DNA of 64,000 nt. Source: Chrysophaeum taylorii (Eukaryota; Sar; Pelagophyceae; Pelagomonadales; Pelagomonadaceae). Positions 21,023 to 29,765 of this stretch are shown here, piece by piece; position 1 is the stretch's first letter; each line of letters begins with the position of its first letter. Both the position numbers and the translations under genes were made by a program. Where the stretch lies: the NCBI GenBank assembly GCA_029834535.1, contig JAQMWT010000310.1, forward strand, positions 40,564 through 104,563, read 5' to 3'. Below the pieces are notes generated by a model. It did no database searches. It was not told the origin of the DNA and saw nothing but the letters and a program-made list of their open reading frames with translations.

Positions 21023-22558
21023 TCACGGGAGGTCGATGGTCGCAGGAGTTGTCGTGGTGGATCTCGCGAAGAGGCGCTCGATGTCGTCGAGGGAGACCCC
21101 TTTAGTTTCGGGGAGGTAGGCGTAGACGAAGAGAACGCCGCAGGCGCAGACCGCGGCGAAGAGAAAGAAGGTGCCCTCGGGCGTGAGGAAAATGACGGCG
21201 GAGGCGTAGGACTCGGTGATAACGAAGGACATGAGCCAGTTGATCATGGTGGCCGCGGCGGAGGCGGCGGTGCGCGCGCGCGTAGGGAGGAGCTCGGCCA
21301 TGAGGGACCAGGGGAGGGGTCCGAGGCCGATCGCGAAGGAAGATATGTAGACTACGAGGGCGACGAGGGCGACGGGCGGGGCCGTTCGTACGGAAAAGTA
21401 CACCCCCATGAGGGTCGCGGCGAAGGCCATCCCGGAGAGCGAGGCGATGAGAAGGGTGCGGCGGCCGAGCCTGTCGACGAGGGGGACGCCGACGGCCGTC
21501 ATGACGAGCTGGATGGCCATGACGACGACGCCGCCGAGGTCGCGATTGGACATGCCGGCGTCTCCGAGAATGTCGCCGGCGAAGAAGATAACCGCATTGA
21601 CGCCCGAGAACTGTTGGAAGAGCATGAGGGCGAGGGAAATTCTGAGGGGTATGCGGCAGGCGACGTCGACATCCGCGGGGGCGCAGGCGTAGGGGAGCAT
21701 CATTTTGAAGACGTCGATCGCGGCGCGCTCCTCCGTTTTCGAGCTCGCGGCGTTGGCCGCGAGGTCTTCGAGCTCGCGGCGCGCCTCGGGTCCCTCGAGG
21801 CATCCGCCGCGAAGCACCGAAAGAGCCCGGCGCGCCGCGTCCATCTTGCCGCGGCCCGCGAGCCAGGTCGGCGTCTCGGGCAGCGCGGCGGCGCCGACGG
21901 CGAGCGCGGCGCCGAGTCCCGCCCCAATCCACGCGACGAGGCGCCAGCCGCTCGGATGGATGGACTTGGCGTGCGCCCCGCAGCTGTACTCGCGGCGGGA
22001 GTGCGGGAGCGAAAACCCGACAAAGTATATGGAGAAAATACCAAAGGTGACTGCGAGCTGGTTGGCCGACAACAACGCGCCGCGGAGGCGTCGCGGCGCC
22101 GTCTCGGCGATGTAGACGGGCGTCGTCGAGGAGCAGAGACCAACCCCCAGGCCCACCACGACGCGCGCCACGATCACTTCGGCGGCCGTGCGACTGAGGG
22201 CTGTCGCGGCCCAGCCGACGACTAGAGCCGGAGCGGCGGCCGTTACGAGCGCGCCGCGTCGGCCGACGGCCTCGACGATCTTGCCGCCGCCCAGGGCGCC
22301 CGCGACGCCGCCGATATTCAGGATCGACGACCACAGGGACCCCAGGCTCGAGCTGACCGAGGCGGAGTCGTCGTCGTCGCCGCATTTGAGGTCGTGGAAG
22401 ATTGATCCCTGCATCGCGGGGAGCGTGGGGCTCGAAAACCCTAGCGCGAACCCGAACGACACGGCGCCGAGAGCCGCGAGGGCCGTCGCCAGGATGGCCA
22501 CCGACCACCGTTCCTTCTCTTCAGAGATGAGAGCCTGGCCGAGGTCCTCCGCCATCAT
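21023..22558 (-). CDS. Major facilitator superfamily sugar transporter
   Basis: 511 codons, starting MMAEDLGQAL. About twelve hydrophobic segments are visible. Sugar-porter signatures: the loop 2-3 GGKIVEAVGRRGALV, YIAETAPRRLRGAL after TM4, PETPTWLAGRGK before the central loop, VPLVDRLGRRTLL after TM8, and the C-terminal PETKGVSLDDIERLF. These place it in the glucose/xylose/hexose porter group. The first extracellular loop is short, with acidic residues coded by a GAC-type repeat. It should move hexoses across the plasma or plastid membrane; direction and substrate cannot be read. It diverges from the FUN14 gene across a 132-bp spacer. Confidence 0.93.
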   Translation of the reverse strand: MMAEDLGQALISEEKERWSVAILATALAALGAVSFGFALGFSSPTLPAMQGSIFHDLKCGDDDDSASVSSSLGSLWSSILNIGGVAGALGGGKIVEAVGRRGALVTAAAPALVVGWAATALSRTAAEVIVARVVVGLGVGLCSSTTPVYIAETAPRRLRGALLSANQLAVTFGIFSIYFVGFSLPHSRREYSCGAHAKSIHPSGWRLVAWIGAGLGAALAVGAAALPETPTWLAGRGKMDAARRALSVLRGGCLEGPEARRELEDLAANAASSKTEERAAIDVFKMMLPYACAPADVDVACRIPLRISLALMLFQQFSGVNAVIFFAGDILGDAGMSNRDLGGVVVMAIQLVMTAVGVPLVDRLGRRTLLIASLSGMAFAATLMGVYFSVRTAPPVALVALVVYISSFAIGLGPLPWSLMAELLPTRARTAASAAATMINWLMSFVITESYASAVIFLTPEGTFFLFAAVCACGVLFVYAYLPETKGVSLDDIERLFARSTTTTPATIDLP

Positions 22559-22690
22559 TCGATCGTTCTGCTGCTGCTGTTTCTTCGCAACAATCCAATC
22601 AGCCTTTGTAGTAGCAATATCAGCCTTTGTAGTAGTAGACAGTAGTAAGTCTCAGCTCTTTCTTTCAAAACCCTCCTTTTTTCCTTCCTG

Positions 22691-23227
22691 ATGTTGCTTC
22701 TTTTCCTCGTGGTCGTCGGTGCGTGCGGCGCACGGCCCTCCTCCTTCACGTTCCAGTCGATCTCGCGCGGCGGGGTGGCGACGGCGACGCTCCCGGCGCC
22801 CCTCGAGTCGCTCCGCGGGAAAAAGATCCACAAGTCCTGGTCGGGGGACGCGCTCGACACCGCGAAGAGCGGCGTCGTCGGCACCGGTACCGGTCTCCTG
22901 TGTCGGGCGGCCCTCAAGGTGGCGAGCGGGTTCGCCTTCAACCTGGCCTTCACCGCGACCGTCGCCGCTGTCGGGGTGTGGTCGGGGGTCGTGACGATCG
23001 ACTGGCGGCGCGTCCGTGGCTTCCTGGCGAGCATCGGCGTCCCCGAGTCGATCCTCCAGACAAAGCACTCAATCCTCCGACGCATCGACGCCGATGGCGA
23101 CGGCCGCCTCTCCTCGCAGGATGTCGAGGTTATGAAGAACGAGCTCCGGCGCCTCGCGACCCGGAACGAGCACTCGACTCTGGGCGGGCTCCTCGGCTTC
23201 GTCCTCGGCTTCTGCGCGATCTTATAA
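22691..23227 (+). CDS. FUN14-like membrane protein with an EF-hand
   Basis: 178 codons, ATG at 22691. The first 15 or so residues (MLLLFLVVVGACGARP) are a likely signal peptide, suggesting ER or plastid targeting. Residues of about 60-115 fit the FUN14 pattern: glycine-rich TGTGLLCRAALKVASGFAFN, a second membrane segment, then VVTIDWRRVRGFL. Residues 136-147 carry a complete EF-hand loop, DADGDGRLSSQD. A final hydrophobic helix follows (LLGFVLGFCAIL). FUN14 proteins sit in organelle membranes; in animals FUNDC1 is a mitophagy receptor. The EF-hand suggests calcium control, an inference. It converges with the ankyrin-like gene, 21 bp apart. Confidence 0.72.
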   Translation: MLLLFLVVVGACGARPSSFTFQSISRGGVATATLPAPLESLRGKKIHKSWSGDALDTAKSGVVGTGTGLLCRAALKVASGFAFNLAFTATVAAVGVWSGVVTIDWRRVRGFLASIGVPESILQTKHSILRRIDADGDGRLSSQDVEVMKNELRRLATRNEHSTLGGLLGFVLGFCAIL

Positions 23228-23248
23228 ATAATAATGATAATACTAAAG

Positions 23249-24601
23249 TTAGTCGTCCGGCTGTTCTCGGACCCAAAAGCGGATGGCGTCGTGGACCGAG
23301 CCGGCGCAGACGTCCTTGTCCCACGGGCAGCCGTGGGCGCGCGCCCACTTGAGGAGGTCAAGGTCGCCAGTTCGGGCGGCCACATAACAGGTCATCGCAT
23401 CCCAGTCGCAGCCATTGGCGCGCGCCCACTGGAGTACCTCGAGCTGGCCGCCGTAGGCGGCGAAGGAGCAGGTGGAGGCATCCCAGGGGCAATGGTTCGC
23501 CCTGAGCCAGGCGAGGACGTCGACGTGGCCCGATCGCGCCGCGTAGCTACAGGTGTTCTCGTCCCACTGGCAGCCGTGGGTTCGAGCCCACTGGAGAAGC
23601 TCGAGATGGCCCCCGCAGGCGGCGTAGGTGGTCGTCCAAGAGTCCCAAGGGCAGCTATGCTCGCGAGCCCACTTGAGGACCTCCAAGTGGCCGAATCGTG
23701 CCGCTCGCGAGCACGTGACCGCGCTCCACGGACAGCCGTTTGTCCTAGCCCAGACGAGAACGTCGAGGTGTCCTCTCGCGGCCGCGTACGTACACGTCTC
23801 GTCCGTCCACGGGCATCCGTTCGCGCGCGCCCACTGCAAGATCTCGAGATGGCCCCCTTGCGCCGCCTCCGAGCAGGTCCAGTGCGACCATGCGCACCCG
23901 TTGGCCCGCGCCCACCGGAGCGCGTCGAGGTGACCGGCGCGCGCGGCGTGCGCGCACGTCTCGTCCGTCCACGGACACCCGTTGGCGCGCGCCCAGGCGA
24001 GGACCTTGACGTCGCCCACGGCGGCGGCGACGTCGCACACGTGCTGGGCGAGGCTCTCGGTCCGCCCCACGAGCCAGGCGATCCATTCGACCGCGCCGTA
24101 CCTGGCGAAACCAAAGAGCTCCGCTTCGGTCCCAATCGCCCCGCGTCGCACCCCCGGAGGCAGCTGCACATTCTCGTCGACGTAGGGGTCGTAGTCGTGC
24201 CCTGGGACCATCACCTTGAGCAGCTCGCGGACGTGGTTCGCGACGCCCACCTTGTCGAACAGCTTGGAGATTTCCACCACGTGCGACTGGGTCGTCGCTC
24301 GCTCCCGCGCAAGCGCCTCGAGGGCGCCGTCGCACACGCCCTCCAAAAACCCAAACACCCACTCCTCCCGCGCCGCAACCATCCCCACCAGCACCTCGCG
24401 CTTCTCGGCGTCGGTTTTCTCGTCGTCGACGCCGTTCAGCATGGCAAGCGCGTTCATGCCGATCAGGACGCGCAGCACCCGTCGCTTCGTCTCCTCCCCC
24501 ACACCGTCCTCTTCTTTTCTCGCCACCCCCCCCTGAATCCTCGTCGTCGTCGTCGTCGTCGTCTTGGCGCGTTTCGAGGCTCGGGAGGTGGCGACCATCA
24601 T
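23249..24601 (-). CDS. Ankyrin-like repeat protein (WARANGCPW repeats)
   Basis: 450 codons, ATG at 24601. Residues of about 1-190 form a helical N-terminal domain with a Thr run coded by a GTC array. From about residue 195 there are some ten units of roughly 26 residues built on GHLEVLxWARANGCPWDxxT and C-x-x-AA. These are divergent ankyrin-type repeats forming a helical solenoid for protein binding. Such families are very large in stramenopiles and some large DNA viruses. The repeats are alike at DNA level, so unit gain or loss is likely. No catalytic domain. It shares strand with the F-box gene upstream (140 bp gap). Confidence 0.88.
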   Translation of the reverse strand: MMVATSRASKRAKTTTTTTTRIQGGVARKEEDGVGEETKRRVLRVLIGMNALAMLNGVDDEKTDAEKREVLVGMVAAREEWVFGFLEGVCDGALEALARERATTQSHVVEISKLFDKVGVANHVRELLKVMVPGHDYDPYVDENVQLPPGVRRGAIGTEAELFGFARYGAVEWIAWLVGRTESLAQHVCDVAAAVGDVKVLAWARANGCPWTDETCAHAARAGHLDALRWARANGCAWSHWTCSEAAQGGHLEILQWARANGCPWTDETCTYAAARGHLDVLVWARTNGCPWSAVTCSRAARFGHLEVLKWAREHSCPWDSWTTTYAACGGHLELLQWARTHGCQWDENTCSYAARSGHVDVLAWLRANHCPWDASTCSFAAYGGQLEVLQWARANGCDWDAMTCYVAARTGDLDLLKWARAHGCPWDKDVCAGSVHDAIRFWVREQPDD

Positions 24602-24741
24602 GGTCGTCGTCGTCGTCGTCGTCGTCGTGTTAAGAAGGGCTCGTTGACGACGACGTCAGTTCAAACTGCATCTTGTACTTCTTACCCTTCGTTGCCCCCC
24701 CAGTCGTCGAAGACGACGACGACCTTTATTAATAGATACCC

Positions 24742-25887
24742 TCAGACCACGAGGACCACGTTGGTGTGGGCCTTGTCGGGGTGATGGATGACGTAGTGTT
24801 CCTTTTTGGTCGAGGCACCAACCGAGGGGTGGGTCTTGGCGTTGACGACGTGGTGGCCTGTACCAAGGTCGAGGGCGGTGAGGGTGAGGCCGTGGCCACA
24901 TAGCCAGACGAGGTCGGGGCCGTGGCGTCGGCGCTGCACGGCGATGCCCCAGGGTCGGGAGGCGGGGGGGACCGCGTCGAAGGGCGAGGCGGCGATGGGG
25001 AAGTTGGCCGTGTCGTCGAGGAAGTTCTCGATGCGGAGGACGCCGCGGCGCCAGTTTGGCTGGTGGGGGATGGCGCTCGGGGAAGAGTGCAGGAAGGTGG
25101 TGACGAGGAGGTCGTCGCCGAGGCAGGCGATGCCCGAGGGACGGTTCAGGGAATTCTGGGTGATGATCCGGTCGAAGGAGATATCGCCCGTATTGGGGTC
25201 GACGGCGCATCGCAGCACGAAACCGCCCGGGAGCGCGGTCGGCTCCGTGTACTCGAACGCGTCGAGGGGGACGCAGTGCGCGGCGAGGTAGAGACGATCT
25301 CTCACGAAGGTGACGTTCCAGAAGACAGAGTTCCGGTAAGATATGGTGCGCAACACGACGCCCGCGGCGGCGTCGACGCTCGCGACGGTGCCGCAACACG
25401 TCGCGACGAGCAGCAGACCTCCGTAAAGCGCGAGGCCCTCGGGATAGTCCAACGCGGGCGCGGCGATCGTGCGGTCGTAGACCAGCAGGGCGCGGTCGTC
25501 GAGCGAAAACACCAAAACACCACACACCCGGTATTGCGAGACGAACAACCGCCGAGCGTTCGCGACCGTGCACGTCGGCCACAGCGGCCGCTGCGACTTG
25601 CTCGGCTTGAGGAGTTCGACCTTGCGTCGCTTCTCGCCGCACACGTCGAGCCGCGAGGCGCGCTTCCACGGCATCGCGGGGATCCGGCACCGGAGCTCAC
25701 CGCTCTCCCCGAACACAAACACGGCATTCAACTTGGAAGCCGTCACCAGAATTATCGACGCAAACTCGGCACGCCGACACTGCCGCCGCCACGTCCTGCT
25801 CACGCACTGCGCGCACCTCACGCCGCACCACCGGCTCAGGAACGATAGGACTTTCGCGCCCACTTCGCGTGGCAGCGCCTCGATCAT
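24742..25887 (-). CDS. F-box protein with NHL/beta-propeller-like C-terminal domain
   Basis: 381 codons, ATG at 25887. The N-terminus (IEALPREVGAKVLSFLSRW then CAQCVSRTWRRQC) matches the F-box helices that bind SKP1. The remainder is beta-rich with regular repeats such as YPEGLALYGGLLLVAT, VRDRLYLAAHCV, PSGIACLGDDLLVTTF and RPWGIAVQRR, each pairing a PxGIA-like turn with a hydrophobic strand, as in NHL or YVTN propellers. A role as substrate adaptor of an SCF ubiquitin ligase is inferred. The next gene on the same strand ends 21 bp upstream of this ATG. Confidence 0.72.
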   Translation of the reverse strand: MIEALPREVGAKVLSFLSRWCGVRCAQCVSRTWRRQCRRAEFASIILVTASKLNAVFVFGESGELRCRIPAMPWKRASRLDVCGEKRRKVELLKPSKSQRPLWPTCTVANARRLFVSQYRVCGVLVFSLDDRALLVYDRTIAAPALDYPEGLALYGGLLLVATCCGTVASVDAAAGVVLRTISYRNSVFWNVTFVRDRLYLAAHCVPLDAFEYTEPTALPGGFVLRCAVDPNTGDISFDRIITQNSLNRPSGIACLGDDLLVTTFLHSSPSAIPHQPNWRRGVLRIENFLDDTANFPIAASPFDAVPPASRPWGIAVQRRRHGPDLVWLCGHGLTLTALDLGTGHHVVNAKTHPSVGASTKKEHYVIHHPDKAHTNVVLVV

Positions 25888-25908
25888 AGCGTGGGCAGAC
25901 CAAGAACT

Positions 25909-26478
25909 TCAATACTGACGTGGCATGACGTGTTTGTTCTTTCGAGGGGGGGTCGTCTTTTTAGTCGTCTCGCGGCCGCCGCCGCCGCCGCAGGGCCTCG
26001 ACGCTTTGGCGAAAACGACACCCGGGGGCGCCGGCATCGTGGGCGCCGTGTCGCGGCGGGAGCCGACTATGAGGCGATTGGTCCTCGCGTCGGCGCCGAG
26101 ATCGACGAGAGGCCGGGCGCGCTCCTGCGCGTCGGCGACGGCGAGGGCGGCGGCGACGGCGGAAGTCCTTCTGCGGCGCGGCGGCGTGGTGGGGGTTCTG
26201 CGAGTCGGCATGCGGCTTCGGAGGAGCCGCGGCCAGACGGTGCGGAGCACGCGGCGCCGCGCGGCACGCAGGACGAGCCGCAGCGCGCGGCGCGTGCGCC
26301 ACGGCACCACGCGGCGACGCGGCGCGAGTCCGCGGAGAAGCCGCGCGTACTTGAGTGCCACCACCAACGCCGGCCACGCGGCCACCCCGCCGCCGCAGAT
26401 TTCGAGCTGGCACGCGTCGCAGACGGCGAGGACGGCGTCCTCCGGCCGCTCGCTGCCACACGTAAGGCACCTCCCCAT
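25909..26478 (-). CDS. Small Cys-rich (zinc-ribbon-like) protein
   Basis: About 189 codons, with ATG at 26478 chosen because the frame upstream begins with a non-ATG codon. The N-terminus MGRCLTCGSERPEDAVLAVC continues DACQLEICGG, giving C-x2-C and C-x2-C pairs about 16 residues apart, as in a short zinc ribbon. A hydrophobic helix follows, then a very Arg-rich stretch and a basic C-terminus. The Arg-rich part could be a composition artefact of GC-rich DNA, so the true 3' end is unsure. Function unknown; nucleic-acid or protein binding is possible. Confidence 0.45.
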   Translation of the reverse strand: MGRCLTCGSERPEDAVLAVCDACQLEICGGGVAAWPALVVALKYARLLRGLAPRRRVVPWRTRRALRLVLRAARRRVLRTVWPRLLRSRMPTRRTPTTPPRRRRTSAVAAALAVADAQERARPLVDLGADARTNRLIVGSRRDTAPTMPAPPGVVFAKASRPCGGGGGRETTKKTTPPRKNKHVMPRQY

Positions 26479-26961
26479 CGGGAAGTCAACCGTCAAAAGG
26501 TTAAGGATTGCGGGGTGTGTCTGTCGTTGCAACCGTTGTGTTTTGTTGCCGTTGTTGCGTTGCCCAGGGGGTGTGGATCGATCCTGAGAGATACTGCTGG
26601 GTCACAAAGTCGACGAACCAGGAGGCAATAAATACGATGCGTGGGTTCAAGATGCATATGGCCCGAAAGTCCTGACACAATAATTTTCGGGACACAGTGT
26701 TTGTTTTTTTTTTCCTCGGCACGTGTCAGGAGGCATCACCATGATGATCTGGTACGTACGGGTGTCTATGCCGGACCTCGACGAGCCAGCAGACAACAGG
26801 GGGATTTGTGGTTGAAGAAGCATATGGCCCTGAGGTACTCGCGCGACACGATTCGAACGTGGAAGACCGGAGTATTTCTTAAATAATATCGTGCGGCTTC
26901 TAAAGAAAAGAACACTGGATGTAGCGGCGGGCGCTGCACTGTACTACCAGTGGTAATACAT

Positions 26962-27720
26962 ATGGTGAAAGTAGTTAAATTCGTGCGGAAGGCCGCCGCC
27001 GCCGCCGCCGCCGCCGCCGACAGCACGACGGCATACGAAATCCGGGAGTCGACGTACGCATTTTTCGCCAAGTCGAAGGACCCCATCCTAGGCGAGCTGC
27101 GGGAGGCCCCGACGAAGAAACGTGTCGACGACGAGGACGATGGTGATAAGATAAAACCAACTGAAGGCGAGAACGAGAAGTTCGTGGCGTCTCGCCGTGG
27201 GATCCGCAATTCCGCTTGGACCCAGTTTTGGAGGACGGCGACCCTTGGGCTCGTCAATCGGACTGGACGACTCGTTATGGTTATTCTCCGCATTCCGGAA
27301 GTGAACCGGTCCGAAGCCGTCGCGCGCGCCGAGTTTAAAGACGTCGGGTTGTGTATCCCCGTGTGCACGATGTGGTGCAAAAGGTCCGTCGAGGTCAGAC
27401 AACAAAGGAATATCCTCCGAAAGACACTCGCGGACGGCGAAAGCAAAACTCTCACCTTTGGCGAACCCAACACCCTCCTCGAGATGTACGTCTTCGCCAA
27501 GAAGCCAAACGACCGATTCGCTTGCTTCCTGGTCTTTGAAGTCAACACCTTTCTCGTTATGGAGATCATCCTCGAGGACACAGACATCCAGGATGGCAGC
27601 GAACTCCCCATCTCGGACAAGGCCCTCGTTCGACTCGACTTGCAACCCGAAAAATTCGACGGCTTCGATACCAACTACCAAATCCAGGACGACGACTATC
27701 CGGGCGATGCTCACACTTAG
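26962..27720 (+). CDS. Hypothetical protein with alanine run
   Basis: 252 codons, ATG at 26962 (MVKVVKFVRKAAAAAAAAAD). After the Ala run coded by GCC repeats there is a mixed alpha/beta protein with hydrophobic strands such as GRLVMVILRI, GLCIPVCTMWC and RFACFLVFEVNTFLVMEIIL, and an acidic C-terminal end. The opposite strand also has a long frame, but it is Ser/Arg-rich and looks like a shadow. No family recognised; the strand order could suggest a C2-like or immunoglobulin-like fold, but this is weak. Confidence 0.6.
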   Translation: MVKVVKFVRKAAAAAAAAADSTTAYEIRESTYAFFAKSKDPILGELREAPTKKRVDDEDDGDKIKPTEGENEKFVASRRGIRNSAWTQFWRTATLGLVNRTGRLVMVILRIPEVNRSEAVARAEFKDVGLCIPVCTMWCKRSVEVRQQRNILRKTLADGESKTLTFGEPNTLLEMYVFAKKPNDRFACFLVFEVNTFLVMEIILEDTDIQDGSELPISDKALVRLDLQPEKFDGFDTNYQIQDDDYPGDAHT

Positions 27721-29765
27721 AGCAGTAGTGGCCAAAAGAAAAAAAAAGACGAAGAAGAAGAAGAAGAAGAAGACTGTGGCGACCAAGGACAAGTAGGTAC
27801 GGAAGGTTTTTTCACACACAGACGGACATGATGATGATCCTGTAAAGATGGGTAAGCAAAGCCTCGATATTCCCATGCACTAGTACCCTGGTGCCCCGGA
27901 GTTTATCGCAATTCACTGCGCTATTTGATTCATATCGTCCAACCGCACCGAGCTCGAGCAAGGAAAGCGCTCCAACTGAACTATAATCCGTTTTGGTCTC
28001 AGTGCAATAGAAAATAGTCATATTCTCTTTGACCCTCACCACTCCACCAACTTATGGCCTCCCGCCTCGCCCCCCAAACACAATAATGAAGAGAAGCCGC
28101 TTGGACTTGGTAGCCTTTGATTGTTCGCGTTGTCGAGTGTCATGCGTTGGCGGGTCGGAAGATAGGTCGCGACTCTTCCGTCGAATTTCATCGAGGACGC
28201 CCTCGAGGAGGAGGCAGGGCTAGTCCATTGTCACGAGTTCTTCGGGGGGCAGCTACGATGCCTGCCATAAATCTGAAGACATGGTGCCCGACGCTGGGAA
28301 CGGTGGATCCCTTGACGCAGGCGAGATCCACAAGTCCTCAGGCTTGCCGGCGAAGAGGAACGCGCTCGAGAGAAGAAGCTGACCAAGGCGGGGCGGCGGA
28401 GGACCTCGTATGTATGCGGCCTGATCCCCGAGGCCCAGAAGAGGTCGTAGCTTTGGCGGACGTCGCCTTTGTTGCGAGCGCCCCCGGCCAAGCTTGCCCA
28501 ATCAATTGGGGGCGATGCGAGGACGACGCTCTTGATCTGCTTCGGCCCGTCGCAGTCGTCGGCTTGGCGCCGCTCCAAGTTCGTTGCGTCGGGCGCGACG
28601 TCAACCGTTTGGGCTCCGGTACAGGTTTAGTTTCCGGATCAGAAAGCCCTGTATTAAGGATACGAACTTATATTAGCTGGTCATCTTGTTCGAATCTCGG
28701 TATTCGCGTGAAAGACCTCGCGCCGCCGCGAGCGTATCTCCGGCTCTGTATAATTTCAGTTGCCATGTGTCCCCGTCAATCGACGTTTTAGAAAGATCAA
28801 GGACCAGAGGTGTCGGTATTCGACTCTCAACATCGACTCGAGCATCCTCCAATGCGATTTAACACTGTCCAAATAAATAAGCCTCTGACAGCCTGTGTGT
28901 TCTTTGTCGCCGAGATTGTCCAGGCCACTCGATCAATAAAATGCATGCTCGAGGGCTTCCGCACTCAACGACGGATCGATGTCCACGCGGGCGATCCGGT
29001 CAGCAGAAATCTCGCCGACGGCTTTGAGAATCGTACGGTGCGCTTAAGATGCACTCGCGCTCGCAATTTGATTTCCGTCGGCGTCCCAGAAGAATCCTTA
29101 TTCCTCCGGCGGCCGGGTCCAGCTCCAGCACTACTTCCTCCCGATGATGAAGATACTAAAACCGCCGGATGAATTCGACCGTCGCGTTGTCCCGGAATTC
29201 CTGATGTTTCGCACGCCACGCCCGAAAAACGTGCGCGTCCGGGCATCGCCACGGCATGATTCCTGGATATCCCGGGCCAGCGCTACCCCGTGCTCTGGCG
29301 CTCCGAAGGGAACCTTCCCGCGGGAAAGTTCTTCGAGATGACGTTCACTCTCGGCGGGACCCGACCGCGTTACCGTCTCCGGCCGCGGGGTCGTCGAAAC
29401 GCTGGATCTTCTGATCGTAGTCCCGTATTCTTTGAAACTGACCCTATTCTCAGTTTTCCATGAAAAGTCTGCATTTTTTTAATATTAGACTTATTAATAT
29501 GTATGTGCCTTTCTCTCGTTATGCCAGAAAAGCTCAAGACCGAGTAGTTCTCCGTATTCTTTGAAAAACTGTCCCTATTCTCAGTTTTCCTCGAAAAGCC
29601 TGTATTTTTTTTATCTAAGACTTAGAGACTACCATATTTTTTTTATCTAAGACTTAGAGACTACCATTGTTAGTTAGGTCTCTGTGCGGTTAGAAAACGG
29701 AGAGAAGCATCTTCCCGAAGGAAGGGCTGTCTGCAAAGAACGACACCAACCCAAGCACATCATTG
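27721..29765. other. Gene-poor spacer upstream of the caspase-like gene
   Basis: No supported gene in about 2 kb. An AAG array lies at 27750-27770. Frames in 28230-28620 and 28810-29170 contain protein-like stretches but lack starts, domains or consistent frame, so they may be old pseudogene pieces. A duplicated AT-rich unit occupies 29428-29670. Confidence 0.45.
29428..29670. repeat. Duplicated AT-rich unit with short tandem tail
   Basis: GTATTCTTTGAAA, CCCTATTCTCAGTTTTCC, GAAAAG(T/C)CTG then a T run appear at 29427-29480 and again at 29552-29612. The second copy is followed by a direct duplication of TTTTTTATCTAAGACTTAGA plus GACTACCAT (29608-29636 and 29638-29666). Confidence 0.7.

Noticed and set aside
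23234-24784. Plus-strand open frame of 516 codons opposite the ankyrin-like gene
   Set aside because: Its repeats are only the antisense of the WARANGCPW units; the minus strand has the recognisable family.
26820-26860. GATTCGAACG-type sequence as a possible tRNA T-loop, and similar TTCGAAT at 28688
   Set aside because: The flanking bases do not form a T stem or an acceptor stem.
26766-27674. Minus-strand frame of 302 codons opposite the gene at 26962-27720
   Set aside because: Ser/Arg-rich without motifs; the plus frame has a better hydrophobic pattern and a clean ATG.
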